This document shows, in pieces, positions 28,848-37,906 of a stretch of 64,000 nt of DNA. Position 1 is the first letter of the stretch. Each line of letters begins with the position of its first letter. The stretch is from Clostridium mediterraneense (GTDB taxonomy: Bacteria > Bacillota > Clostridia > Clostridiales > Clostridiaceae): contig NZ_LT594783.1 in the NCBI RefSeq assembly GCF_900091705.1, forward strand, positions 95,541-159,540, given 5' to 3'. A program made the position numbers and the translations under genes. The notes under the pieces were generated by a model. It saw nothing but the letters and a program-made list of their open reading frames with translations. It did no database searches and was not told where the DNA came from.

Positions 28848-28873
28848 GTAATTAATATAATATATTTTATAAG
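28848..28873 (+). repeat. CRISPR repeat relic after cas2
   Basis: The last 26 positions of the repeat match 22 of 26 bases here, including the exact ATATTTTATAAG end. It lies 2 kb from the array and just past the cas2 stop. It may be a trace of past rearrangement or an unconnected AT-rich match. Confidence 0.45.
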
Positions 28874-28940
28874 AATACATACAATGATATAATAAATTAA
28901 GATGAGAATTTAATATGTAGATTAAGTTGGGAGAGGCATT

Positions 28941-29507
28941 ATGAATACTATAAATATAAATAAAAATGGAATCAAATTAAGAGGTAGATTAACAGAAGGT
29001 TCATTAATAGATTATAAAGGAGATAAAATTATTATTACAACAGAAGATAATTCTGTAATAGAGCTTGAATTTAATAATAATGCTGTCTTTGTAGAAGAAA
29101 ATAAAAATGTAGATGAAACATCAAGTGAACATGTAATAGAAGCATTACCTCATAAAAATAGTTTTGTAAATGAAGAGGTACAAGGATTTACAGTAATTAA
29201 GCCAAAGGATGGTGGAGAATATCTTTTATCAATGGATGCAGTTCAAACATCTATTATAACTGGTGGTCTTAGCAGTATGATGTCATATTATATTACTAGA
29301 TTTAAAGGTATATTAGAAACTTTAAAGGCAAAGAAATCTTTAGGTAATGTAGAGGATATAAAGAAATCAGAGTTAGAAGCTTTAAAGATTTATAATACAT
29401 TAATAGTTAGATTCCTTCCTGAAGTTCAAGGAAGAAATAAGGAAATTTTATTAACAACTTTATCTTCTAATAAAGAAGTTATAGAAGATTTCATAATTTT
29501 AAAATAA
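28941..29507 (+). CDS. Unknown protein downstream of cas2
   Basis: 188 residues, no signal peptide and no membrane segment. The first 55 residues are a small beta barrel-like run (IKLRGRLTEGSLIDYKGDKIIITTEDNSVIELEF). A second beta segment (FTVIKPKDGGEYLLSMDAVQTSIITGG) leads into a helical C-terminus. I do not recognise a family. It has a GGGAGAGG ribosome binding site, starts 96 bases after cas2 and has its own terminator, so it may be cotranscribed with the adaptation genes or have a promoter in the gap. Confidence 0.7.
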   Translation: MNTININKNGIKLRGRLTEGSLIDYKGDKIIITTEDNSVIELEFNNNAVFVEENKNVDETSSEHVIEALPHKNSFVNEEVQGFTVIKPKDGGEYLLSMDAVQTSIITGGLSSMMSYYITRFKGILETLKAKKSLGNVEDIKKSELEALKIYNTLIVRFLPEVQGRNKEILLTTLSSNKEVIEDFIILK

Positions 29508-29517
29508 GTAGTATATT

Positions 29518-29552
29518 TAAGAAATTATATTTAATTATATAATTTCTTTTTT
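29518..29552 (+). terminator. Terminator after the first post-cas2 gene
   Basis: AAGAAATTATAT...ATATAATTTCTTTTTT forms a stem of about 11 pairs with a T-run. It is almost the same sequence as the array terminator at 26964. Confidence 0.85.
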
Positions 29553-29695
29553 ATTTGATTTTATATGTATGAAGCTTTAAAAGATAGTTTATATTATATT
29601 TAAGCTTCTAAATTATAATACAATTTATTATGATATAATAAAAAATAATACATAAGAAAAATTTAATATAATTAGAGAAAGTAGGAGAACTAAGG

Positions 29696-30676
29696 ATGAG
29701 TTTAATTGCAACTTATAAGGCTAATAGAAAAGGCAAAAAGAATGTAGCTAAAGGTGTTAAGGAATTACAAGAAGTAGAAAAGCTAATAACAGAAATCTTA
29801 GAGAAGATAGATAATGTTTTTGAAGATAAAAGTTTTATAGAAGAAAATGCTGATGTTAAAGAAGTTTTAGAGCTTATAAAAGGAATTATAAGTATTGATT
29901 TAAGTAAAAATGATAATATGGGTGTAAGTAATTATCTTTTTGGAAGACTTTTAAGAACTTATATTGTTTCAGAGTATGGTATAGATAAGAAAAGATTTCA
30001 ATTAGAATTTTTAGATAGAAATAAAGAAATATTAAAAACAGAAGCTTTAGAAGATATTTTAAATAGAGCAAATGAAATATTAGAGAAAAATATAAAAATA
30101 GCAGAAAATCTTTTAGAAGTTACAAGAGGTTATGCAAAGGCAAAGCAAGATTTACTTCCTAGAAATAAAAAAGAATTTGATCAATATATTGCTGAGTATA
30201 ATAATTATTTAGATGATAAAAATTCTAATATCAAGAAGGAAATTGAAAAGCTAAATGAGCTTAATTTAAAAGAAAATACTATATTTAAGGAAAATTTAGC
30301 AGAGATAATAAAAGAAATTAATATACAAAATAATATAAATGAAGATAATATTTTAAATAAGGAAGATTATATAAAAGAATTATTTGCTTATGATATGAAA
30401 TTAAATAAATATATATTTAAGTTAAAAGATATGGTAGCAGATATAGAAGATTCAGATTTAAAACAAGCTTTAGAATCTATGGAAAGTATTCTTGGTGAAT
30501 ATAATAGATTAAATGCTATGGTTTGTATAAATATTTATAAAATAATAAAACCTTTTGATAAGAAATATGAGCTTTCTATAGAAGATTATAATTTAGAAGA
30601 AAGTATAAATAGCGATTATAAAAAGTTAAAGGATTCTTATACTTTAATAAATGATTTTGCTAAAGATATAATTTAA
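29696..30676 (+). CDS. Unknown helical protein
   Basis: 326 residues, almost entirely alpha-helical, with heptad-like stretches at about 20-45, 130-150 and 180-215 that suggest coiled coil. It has a very basic N-terminus (MSLIATYKANRKGKKNVAKG), could bind nucleic acid or membrane, and is acidic overall afterwards. No enzymatic motif is visible. The ribosome binding site is TAGGAG. It lies between two terminators but in the same direction as the neighbours. Function unknown. Confidence 0.7.
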   Translation: MSLIATYKANRKGKKNVAKGVKELQEVEKLITEILEKIDNVFEDKSFIEENADVKEVLELIKGIISIDLSKNDNMGVSNYLFGRLLRTYIVSEYGIDKKRFQLEFLDRNKEILKTEALEDILNRANEILEKNIKIAENLLEVTRGYAKAKQDLLPRNKKEFDQYIAEYNNYLDDKNSNIKKEIEKLNELNLKENTIFKENLAEIIKEINIQNNINEDNILNKEDYIKELFAYDMKLNKYIFKLKDMVADIEDSDLKQALESMESILGEYNRLNAMVCINIYKIIKPFDKKYELSIEDYNLEESINSDYKKLKDSYTLINDFAKDII

Positions 30677-30683
30677 TATTAAT

Positions 30684-30719
30684 AAAAAATAGAGTTAAAA
30701 ATTTTAGCTCTATTTTTTA
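30684..30719 (+). terminator. Rho-independent terminator
   Basis: AAAAAATAGAG pairs with CTCTATTTTTT, with further pairs inside the loop, and ends in a T-run. Confidence 0.85.
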
Positions 30720-30816
30720 TTTGGGAATAATATATAAATCTTATAATTTGTAAATACCTTATTTTTTTATTAAAATAGAAAGATACAAAATAGGAGAGAA
30801 GAAGAGAGGGATATAC

Positions 30817-32250
30817 ATGAGAGAAGAGGCTAAAAATTTATTTAATGAACTTAAGAGTTACATAGATAATTTAGAAAATAGTTTATTAGAAAAAGATAAA
30901 GAAATTAAATTTAGAAATAATAGAATAAAAGAGCTTACAGATATTATTAAGGAAAATAGAGGTCTTGCAAATAATTCTCAGATTAATGACGAAAAATCTA
31001 TTAGTTTAGATAAAGATATTTTTGATATAAAGTCTATATATTATTTAATATTAAAAGCTATGGAGTCTAAAAAGATAGATAATATAAAGAAGCTTTTTAA
31101 TCTTTTAGATATTAATGAAAGTAAAAAGCTTGGAGAAAAGGTATGTAAGGATTTTATAGAAGCTTTAAATATTTATAGATTATATAGTTTAGATAATGAT
31201 GATTCTAAAAGAGAGTTTTTAGTTAAATCTTTAGAAAAGTTAAATCCAGAAAAATTATCTAAGATAGAATCAGAAGTTTTTAATAATATTTTAAGTAGAT
31301 ATGAGATATTAGCTTATATAGATGAAGACTTTTTAATAAAGTTTGCTAGACAAAATGCCTTCAGTGGTAATAAAGAAATAGCAAAAAAGATAATTAGATA
31401 TATTATAGAAAATAATAGAGCTATAGAGAAGTATTCTAATAGAGAAAATATAATGCTAATAGGTCTGCATATAGGTATTGAAAGGGTTAGAAAATTAAGT
31501 TTTATAGAACCAATTTATATAAAAGCTATGGATAGTGAATTTGATAATCACTTTATTAATTTTCTTATGGGGAATACAAATCTTACAGAGGATTACTTTA
31601 AAAAGAATGCTCAAAAGATTAGAGTTTTAAATAGTAATTTAGTTCAGTATATTTATAGTTTAATTTTGGAGAGGGGAGAAGAAATTATATATAAACCTTC
31701 TTTAGATATTAAACAGCCTAAAAAAGAAATAGAAGTAACTAAAAAGGAAACTAATGTAAAGACTCCTAAAGTAGCTTTAAAATCTATTTATATAAATAGA
31801 AATACAAAGATTTGTGATGATGATAGTACTATTTTAAGAACTAGATTAGAAAACTTAAATTATTATGATTCAACAGGTAAAACTAAACTTGGTGAAGTAA
31901 ATGAATATATATTATACTGTCCTAAATGCAAGAAGAAATCTGTTAATGCAGATATAATAAGAAAAATATATAAAAGACTAGATCATAATTATAGATTAAA
32001 ATTCTTAAATGTAGATTTAAAAAATCAAAGTACTTCATTAAATTTATTTGGATATAATGTTGGAGTTCCAAGAAGAGATAGAGTAGCACTTCTTAAAGAA
32101 GTTATTATCCCAGCACTTGGAGTTAAAAAGGTTATAGAAGATTTAAATTATTTAATTTATTTACATGAAAATAATAAGGGGAAAGATTTTTCAAGTTCTT
32201 TAGCTGAGTGGAAAAATGATATAAATGAAATAAAAGAAATTTATAATTGA
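30817..32250 (+). CDS. Unknown protein with N-terminal coiled coil and C-terminal CPKC domain
   Basis: 477 residues. Residues 1-50 are a coiled coil (LKSYIDNLENSLLEKDKEIKFRNNRIKELTDII, heptads visible). Residues 65-290 are helical and repeat-like, resembling TPR or ARM arrangements. After a Lys/Glu/Pro linker (about 293-320) comes a C-terminal domain with LYCPKCKKKSV, a possible zinc knuckle, though I find only one clear CxxC pair. No enzymatic motif. The ribosome binding site is AGAGAGGG. The layout suggests a scaffold or sensor, which is inference only. Confidence 0.68.
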   Translation: MREEAKNLFNELKSYIDNLENSLLEKDKEIKFRNNRIKELTDIIKENRGLANNSQINDEKSISLDKDIFDIKSIYYLILKAMESKKIDNIKKLFNLLDINESKKLGEKVCKDFIEALNIYRLYSLDNDDSKREFLVKSLEKLNPEKLSKIESEVFNNILSRYEILAYIDEDFLIKFARQNAFSGNKEIAKKIIRYIIENNRAIEKYSNRENIMLIGLHIGIERVRKLSFIEPIYIKAMDSEFDNHFINFLMGNTNLTEDYFKKNAQKIRVLNSNLVQYIYSLILERGEEIIYKPSLDIKQPKKEIEVTKKETNVKTPKVALKSIYINRNTKICDDDSTILRTRLENLNYYDSTGKTKLGEVNEYILYCPKCKKKSVNADIIRKIYKRLDHNYRLKFLNVDLKNQSTSLNLFGYNVGVPRRDRVALLKEVIIPALGVKKVIEDLNYLIYLHENNKGKDFSSSLAEWKNDINEIKEIYN

Positions 32251-32341
32251 AATTAATTTGTTAATATTTTGAAAGTATATATAAGTAGAAGCCTCTTTAT
32301 AAATAATGGTAAAATTAATTTGGTTAATTTTACATAATATG

Positions 32342-32389
32342 CATGAGATTCTCTTTGTTAAATTTAGTTTTGATAAAGAAAATCTCATG
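32342..32389. other. Hairpin before the small acidic gene
   Basis: CATGAGATT (32342-32350) and TCTTT pair with AAAGA and AATCTCATG (32381-32389) with a single mismatch and an 18-base loop. No T-run follows, so it is not a plain terminator. It ends 30 bases before the start at 32419, where it could affect translation or act as an operator. Confidence 0.5.
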
Positions 32390-32418
32390 TAATATTTATT
32401 TATATGGAGGAAGAGATA

Positions 32419-32820
32419 ATGCAAGAATTAAAAGAATTAACAAATGAATATAAAGAAAGATTAAAGTTTATTACTAAGGATTTAGAAAACATAAAAAATT
32501 ATAAATATGATAATTTAATCAGAGAAGATATAAAAGTAGATGCTGAAAGTTTATTTGTAGTTTTAATTGATTATATAAATTTAGCATTAGATATAAATAA
32601 TGCACCTGAAAATATTACAGTTGATGATGCGATAGAATTTTGTGAAAGTAAGGGCTTTATATCAAAAGATTTCAAGGAAGTTGCACTTAATAATATAAAT
32701 ATATTTATGGGTGAGGACTTAGATATAGATGATATATTAGAATTTATAAATAATAATATAGAGATCTTAAAAGCAGAAGTAAAAGTAATGGAAGATATAA
32801 ATATAAAACTTAGTAAATAA
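32419..32820 (+). CDS. Small acidic helical protein, unknown
   Basis: 133 residues, soluble, rich in Glu, Asp and Lys, helical throughout (LKELTNEYKERLKFITKDLENIKNYK). The frame is open from an ATG at 32404, but the GGAGG at 32406 is correctly spaced for the ATG at 32419. No motif is recognised. It is the last of four same-strand unknown genes after cas2. Confidence 0.65.
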   Translation: MQELKELTNEYKERLKFITKDLENIKNYKYDNLIREDIKVDAESLFVVLIDYINLALDINNAPENITVDDAIEFCESKGFISKDFKEVALNNINIFMGEDLDIDDILEFINNNIEILKAEVKVMEDINIKLSK

Positions 32821-32830
32821 TTATTTATAT

Positions 32831-32869
32831 AAAGGGAGTTAGATAAAAAGTCTAACTCTTTATTTTTTA
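32831..32869 (+). terminator. Rho-independent terminator
   Basis: GAGTTAGA pairs with TCTAACTC, with AAAG/CTTT extending the stem, followed by ATTTTTT. Confidence 0.87.
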
Positions 32870-32897
32870 TTATTTTTAATTTTACTAAAAAAGTATG

Positions 32898-33053
32898 TTG
32901 ACAATAAAGAAAAAATATTTTATTATTAGTTAGTATTCTAATTAATATATATCTAATAATTTTAAATCAAACTATTTAGTATAAAGAAATAACTCCATGT
33001 TAAATAAAGTTTGATAGGAGATTATTTTTTTATAAAATTACTTAGAATACTAA
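32898..33053 (+). promoter_or_regulatory. Promoter and repeated operator of the MATE-MarR operon
   Basis: TTGACA (32898-32903), a 17-base spacer and TATTAT (32921-32926) form a near-consensus promoter. At the expected start site lies TTAGTATTCTAA (32930-32941). Its exact reverse complement TTAGAATACTAA is at 33042-33053; both are followed by TTAATAT. AACTATTTAG also occurs twice (near 32971 and 33067). These fit binding sites of the MarR protein encoded as the second gene. The leader between them is about 210 bases long. Confidence 0.7.
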
Positions 33054-33135
33054 TTAATATAATTCTAACTATTTAGATTATATTAATTTAATATTTACAT
33101 AAGATAAAATTTATATACGAAAGAAGGTTTTTTAT

Positions 33136-34476
33136 ATGGAGACAAGTTACTATTTAGAAAAAGCACCTATACCAAAGGCTATTGCAAATCTTTCAATACC
33201 AATGATGGTAGGAATGCTTGTAGGAGCTATTTATAATATAATAAATGCATTTTTTATAGGAAAGCTAAATAATCCAGATATGTTAGGTGCAATAGCAATA
33301 ACTTTACCTATATTTACAATAATAATGGCTATTGGAAATTTATTTGGAGCTGGAGCTGGTACATATATATCACGTTTACTTGGAGAGAAAAATTATACTA
33401 AAGCAAAAAATGCATCTTCATTTGCTGTTTATGCTGGTATTTTTGTTGGGCTAGTACTTATTCTTATAGCTTTACCTTTTATTAAATATATTGTTGAAAT
33501 TTTAGGAGCTAATCCTGCTATATATGGTTATACAAAAAATTATGTTGTTGTATTATTAATTGGATGTCCATTTATGATTCTTAACTTCTTATTAGAACAG
33601 TTAGTTCGTTCAGAAGGAGCAGCCAAGATTAGTATGATTGGGATAATAGTAAGTAGTGTAGTTAATGTAATTCTAGATCCTATACTAATTCTTTATATGC
33701 ATTTAGATGTAAGAGGAGCAGCAATTGCTACTGTACTTTCAAATGCTATATCTGCATTATATTATGGATATTATATAGTAAAGAATAGTAAATATTTAAG
33801 TGTTAAATTAAGTGATTTTAAAATAGATAAAGATATTTTAGTTAATACATTAAAGATAGGTATACCTGAATTTATATTTGTAATTTTCCTAGGTATATCA
33901 AGTCTTATATTAAATAATGCATTTGCAGTATATGGAGATAATGTTTTAGCTGGCTATGGAATAGAGTCAAGAATTTGTCAGGTTCCAGAATTTATAGTTA
34001 TGGGAATAGCACAAGGTATAGTTCCTTTAATTGCATTTAACTATACTGCAAAAAATATATCTAGACTTAATAAGGCAATGAGATTTAGTGCTATGTTAAT
34101 AATAGGGATAGTAGTTGTAATTTCAGGAACAATATATTTATTAAACAATAATGTAATTGCTTTATTTACTAATGATATAGATGTTATTAATATAGGAACA
34201 TATATGCTAAGAGTTTTATTAATTTCTACTTTCTTCTCAGGATTAACTACTTTAATGGTAGGTTCTTTCCAAGCTATAGGAAGAGAAAAAGAAGCTATGG
34301 TAGTATCAATATCACAAGGATTCTTATTTATACCTATATTATTTATATTTAAATATTTATATAGATTACATGGAGTTATTTGGGTTTTACCAGTAGCAGA
34401 AATTTTAAACTTTATTCTTACAGGAATTCTTTTTATATCAATGAAAAGAAAAGTTTTAAGATTTGACACAGTATAA
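33136..34476 (+). CDS. MATE family multidrug efflux transporter
   Basis: 446 residues with 12 hydrophobic segments in two similar halves, the normal MATE layout. Typical blocks are IANLSIPMMVGMLVGAIYNIINAFFIGKL, FGAGAGTYISRLLGEKNYTKAK and the second-half FIVMGIAQGIVPLIAFNY. It exports cationic drugs or metabolites using a Na+ or H+ gradient. The gene runs with a MarR-type regulator 43 bases downstream, and the promoter region carries inverted repeats suited to that regulator, so induction by a substrate is likely. The start has AAGAAGG upstream. Confidence 0.92.
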   Translation: METSYYLEKAPIPKAIANLSIPMMVGMLVGAIYNIINAFFIGKLNNPDMLGAIAITLPIFTIIMAIGNLFGAGAGTYISRLLGEKNYTKAKNASSFAVYAGIFVGLVLILIALPFIKYIVEILGANPAIYGYTKNYVVVLLIGCPFMILNFLLEQLVRSEGAAKISMIGIIVSSVVNVILDPILILYMHLDVRGAAIATVLSNAISALYYGYYIVKNSKYLSVKLSDFKIDKDILVNTLKIGIPEFIFVIFLGISSLILNNAFAVYGDNVLAGYGIESRICQVPEFIVMGIAQGIVPLIAFNYTAKNISRLNKAMRFSAMLIIGIVVVISGTIYLLNNNVIALFTNDIDVINIGTYMLRVLLISTFFSGLTTLMVGSFQAIGREKEAMVVSISQGFLFIPILFIFKYLYRLHGVIWVLPVAEILNFILTGILFISMKRKVLRFDTV

Positions 34477-34519
34477 CTTTTAAATTAAAATTTTACTTAG
34501 TTAGATAGGAGTGTTACAA

Positions 34520-34954
34520 ATGAATAAAGATACTAAATTAGGTACATTTCAATATTTATTTATGACTATAACTCATAAAATGCATAATGGTGTTAATGGG
34601 AAAATAGAAAAAGTAGGATTAACAGGTCCTCAAGCTAGAATGCTTGGATATATAGTTGAACATGAAAAAGATGGTTTAACTCAGACAGATCTTGAAAAGC
34701 CTTTTGATAGAAGAGGAGCTTCTATAACTAGTATGCTTAAATCACTTGAGAAAAAAGGTTTTATAATTAGAAAAGTAGATCCAGAAGATGAAAGAAGAAA
34801 AAAAATATATTCAACAGAAAAAGCTAGTGAGGCAATAAAAAAAGTTGAAGGATTATTTGTAGAAAGTGAAGAGGATATTACTTCAAATTTAAGTGAAGAG
34901 GAAAAAGCAGAATTAATTAGATTATTAAATAAGGTTATAGATAATTTAGATTAA
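34520..34954 (+). CDS. MarR family transcriptional regulator
   Basis: 144 residues with a winged helix: recognition region GLTQTDLEKPFDRRGASITSMLKSLEKKGFI and wing RKVDPEDERRKKIYSTEKA. N- and C-terminal helices give the dimer. The ATG at 34520 is spaced for TAGGAG; a GTG at 34511 would overlap that site. It is the second gene of the MATE operon and probably represses it through the TTAGTATTCTAA-type sites at 32930 and 33042, falling off when a ligand binds. The link to those sites is inference. Confidence 0.92.
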   Translation: MNKDTKLGTFQYLFMTITHKMHNGVNGKIEKVGLTGPQARMLGYIVEHEKDGLTQTDLEKPFDRRGASITSMLKSLEKKGFIIRKVDPEDERRKKIYSTEKASEAIKKVEGLFVESEEDITSNLSEEEKAELIRLLNKVIDNLD

Positions 34955-35011
34955 TAAGAATAGAGTATCTATTAATTAAAAGTATATAAATAAATTAAAA
35001 ACTAAGTAATT

Positions 35012-35044
35012 AAGTCCAGCAATATACAAATTGCTGGACTTTTG
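35012..35044 (+). terminator. Rho-independent terminator after marR-type gene
   Basis: AAGTCCAGCAA and TTGCTGGACTT form a perfect 11-pair stem with a short loop, followed by TTT. Confidence 0.9.
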
Positions 35045-35265
35045 TAATTTGTTGAAAAAAGAAGTGATTTTTAAAATTTAATTTATTGAGTAGATTTAAT
35101 ATAGTATGAAATAGGCTAGCGATATTAGTATTTAACTATTGTTTAACTATTAATTTATCAAGTAAGATAATATTTTTATTTTAAGTTTTTTATTTTACTT
35201 AGTATCTAACTAGTATTTTTTATCTAAACAATATTTAATAATAAATTATTATATAAAGCAGGAAT

Positions 35266-35290
35266 AATTTATTAAACGTTTTAATAAATT
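35266..35290. promoter_or_regulatory. Palindromic operator candidate upstream of catalase
   Basis: AATTTATTAAA (35266-35276) and TTTAATAAATT (35280-35290) are exact reverse complements around CGT. It lies about 65 bases upstream of the candidate promoter at 35357. Which regulator binds is unknown; it does not look like a standard PerR box. Confidence 0.5.
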
Positions 35291-35356
35291 GTTTTGGAAG
35301 TAAAAAATAATGAAATATATATTGTTTTAGAGATTAAGTTATTCAATTTTAACTAT

Positions 35357-35385
35357 TTGCAAAATAAATTATTGTAAGATATCAT
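35357..35385 (+). promoter_or_regulatory. Candidate catalase promoter
   Basis: TTGCAA (35357-35362) and TATCAT (35380-35385) are 17 bases apart and about 100 bases before the catalase start. Confidence 0.5.
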
Positions 35386-35483
35386 TTATTTACAAATAAT
35401 AATTATTAATTAATAATATTTGGAGAAAATATGAGATTATAAAGAGAGATGTAAAAAATTTTAATATAAAAGGAGAAATATAA

Positions 35484-36983
35484 ATGACAAAAGATAGACT
35501 AACAACAGCTACAGGAATGCCTGTTTCAAATGATAATCAATCAATGAGTACACCAGAAGGATATGGATTAATTCAAGATAATCATTTATTTGAAAAACTT
35601 GCGCACTTTACAAGAGAAAGAATTCCAGAAAGAGTTGTTCATGCTAAAGCAGCAGGGGCACATGGATATTTTGAAGTTACAAATGATGTATCAAAATATA
35701 CAAGAGCTAAATTTTTAAGTGAAGTTGGAAAGAGAACAGAGGTATTTGCTAGATTATCAACTGTTGGTGGAGAAGCAGGTTCAGCTGATTCAGCAAGAGA
35801 CCCAAGAGGATTTGCATTAAAGTTCTACACAGAAGATGGTAATTATGATATGGTTGGTAATAATACACCAGTATTCTTCATAAGAGATGCTATAAAGTTC
35901 CCAGACTTTGTTCACACACAAAAGAGAAATCCACAAACACATTTAAAAGATGCTAATATGTTCTGGGACTTCTTATCATTAACACCAGAATCAACACACC
36001 AAGTAACATGGTTATTTAGTGATTCAGGTACACCAAAAACAGTAAGACATATGCATGGATACTCAAGCCATACTTATATGTGGTACAATGAAAAGAATGA
36101 ATATGTATGGGTTAAATATCACTTTAAGTCAGATTTAGGAAGACAAAACTTCACAGCCAAAGAAGCTGAAGAAATGGCTGCTAAAAATCCAGACCATGCA
36201 ATAGAAGATTTATATAACAGTATAGAAAATGGAGATTTCCCAAGCTGGACATTATATGTTCAAATTATGACAAATGAACAAGCTAAAGAATATGAATTTG
36301 ATCCATTTGATATTACAAAGGTTTGGTATACAAAAGATTTCCCATTAATACCAGTTGGTAAGCTTGTATTAAATAGAAATCCTGAAAATTACTTTGCAGA
36401 AGTTGAACAAGCTGGATTCTCACCAAGTAGCTTTGTACCAGGAATAGGCGCTTCACCAGATAAATTATTACAAGGTAGATTATTTGCTTATGAAGATGCT
36501 CATAGATATAGACTTGGAGTTAATCATGAGCAAATACCAATAAATGCTCCTAAATGCCCATTCCACACAAAACAAAGAGATGGACATGCTGCATTTAATA
36601 ATGGTGGATCAGCATTAAATTACTATCCTAATAGCTTTGAAAAAGTAGAAGCAGATGAAAGCTTTACACCACCAGCAGTAGAAGTAAACGGTGTTCTTGC
36701 TAGACACAAAGTTCAAATAGAAGATGCAGATTTCATACAAGCTGGTGTATTCTACAGAAAAACATTAACAGATCAAGAAAGAGCCAACTTAATTTCAAAT
36801 ATTGTTGGACATTTAGGTGGAGCTTTACAAACAATTCAATATAGACAAACAGCTTTATTCTATAAAGCAGATGTTGAATATGGTACAAGAGTAGCAGAAG
36901 GTCTTGGCTTAGATGTTAATAGAGTTAAAGAACTTGCAGAAATGTCACAAGAAGATAGAGTTAAAGCTACTTTAAATATATAA
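35484..36983 (+). CDS. katA: Heme catalase KatA
   Basis: 499 residues, the size of small-subunit clade 3 catalases. The distal His lies in [17 protein letters not shown]. The family block [33 protein letters not shown] and the proximal heme-ligand region [15 protein letters not shown] (Tyr) are intact. It converts hydrogen peroxide to water and oxygen in the cytoplasm. The ribosome binding site is AAAGGAG. Catalase is not universal in anaerobic clostridia, so it suggests an oxygen-tolerant life style; msrA at 13300 fits. It is monocistronic, with an upstream palindrome that may be its operator. Confidence 0.97.
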   Translation: MTKDRLTTATGMPVSNDNQSMSTPEGYGLIQDNHLFEKLAHFTRERIPERVVHAKAAGAHGYFEVTNDVSKYTRAKFLSEVGKRTEVFARLSTVGGEAGSADSARDPRGFALKFYTEDGNYDMVGNNTPVFFIRDAIKFPDFVHTQKRNPQTHLKDANMFWDFLSLTPESTHQVTWLFSDSGTPKTVRHMHGYSSHTYMWYNEKNEYVWVKYHFKSDLGRQNFTAKEAEEMAAKNPDHAIEDLYNSIENGDFPSWTLYVQIMTNEQAKEYEFDPFDITKVWYTKDFPLIPVGKLVLNRNPENYFAEVEQAGFSPSSFVPGIGASPDKLLQGRLFAYEDAHRYRLGVNHEQIPINAPKCPFHTKQRDGHAAFNNGGSALNYYPNSFEKVEADESFTPPAVEVNGVLARHKVQIEDADFIQAGVFYRKTLTDQERANLISNIVGHLGGALQTIQYRQTALFYKADVEYGTRVAEGLGLDVNRVKELAEMSQEDRVKATLNI

Positions 36984-36989
36984 TTAATT

Positions 36990-37022
36990 AAAAAGGGACT
37001 ATAAAGTATAGTCTCTTTTTTA
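36990..37022. terminator. Bidirectional terminator between katA and DMT gene
   Basis: AAAAAGGGACTATA pairs with TATAGTCTCTTTTT around AAG; runs of A and T on the two sides serve both convergent genes. Confidence 0.9.
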
Positions 37023-37030
37023 TATAAATT

Positions 37031-37906
37031 TTAAATTGTTTTTGCAGTTTTATTTAAATCCTTTCTAGTTAGTAAGAAGCTTATAACTGCTGCCCCTATT
37101 ACTATAAAATAACCTATAAAGCTATTTATACTTGGAATAGCATTAAATATAAAACTTGAAAAGATTGTAGCAAAAATAACTTGAGTATAGCTAAATATTG
37201 AAATATCCTTAGCTGGTGCAAATTTATAAGCTATTGTTGCTCCAAATTGTCCAAAGACTGTAAAGAATCCTGCAAGTAAAAGATATATAATTTGTGTAAA
37301 TGTCATAGGTACAAAGTTAAAGATAATTACTGGTAGACTTACTAGTATTGAAGTTGTAGAAAACCAGAATACTATAGTTTCAGGTTTTTCTTTATCACTT
37401 AAATATCTTATACAGGTAAATACTATACCAAGAGATACAGCAGCTAGAATTTCTATGATACTTGGAATAAGTGGCATATTAGATCCAGGGCCAACTATAA
37501 ATCCTATACCTATAAAAGCTATTATAAGTGATATTACTTGGAATCCTTTGATTTTTTCTTTTAAGAATATAAAGCTAAATATTATTATAAAAAATGGTCC
37601 AAGTTGATTTAAGATTGTGGCATTTGGAAGAATTAGATGTTCTACACCATAAAAGTTTGCTAAAGCTCCAAGTGTTCCGACTATTCCTCTAAAAAGAAGA
37701 ACTTTCCTATCACCATTGTGTCCAAAGAAAGAGCCTTTACTTTTTATAAGCATATAAAAAGCAATTATAAAGGTCAGTAAGTTTCTAAAAAACATTTTTT
37801 GAATTACAGGTATGTTATTTCCAGATAATTTTATAAATAAGCTCATACAAGCATAACCAAATGAACTTATAATTATTAGTAATATTCCTTTTGTTAGATT
37901 GTTCAT
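37031..37906 (-). CDS. DMT superfamily (EamA) transporter
   Basis: 291 residues with 10 hydrophobic segments in two EamA halves; the first ends with FFIIIFSFIFLKEKIKGFQVISL and the second has a GQFGATIAYKFAPAKDISIFSYTQVIFATIFS block. Members export metabolites such as amino acids, purines or nucleotide sugars. The frame extends 14 codons further upstream, but the AAGGAAA site fits the ATG at 37906 (MNNLTKGILL). Substrate unknown. It is monocistronic, convergent with katA. Confidence 0.87.
   Translation of the reverse strand: MNNLTKGILLIIISSFGYACMSLFIKLSGNNIPVIQKMFFRNLLTFIIAFYMLIKSKGSFFGHNGDRKVLLFRGIVGTLGALANFYGVEHLILPNATILNQLGPFFIIIFSFIFLKEKIKGFQVISLIIAFIGIGFIVGPGSNMPLIPSIIEILAAVSLGIVFTCIRYLSDKEKPETIVFWFSTTSILVSLPVIIFNFVPMTFTQIIYLLLAGFFTVFGQFGATIAYKFAPAKDISIFSYTQVIFATIFSSFIFNAIPSINSFIGYFIVIGAAVISFLLTRKDLNKTAKTI

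Noticed and set aside
34041..34469. 142-codon minus-strand frame opposite the MATE gene
   Set aside because: Antisense shadow of a clear MATE transporter; no start signal.
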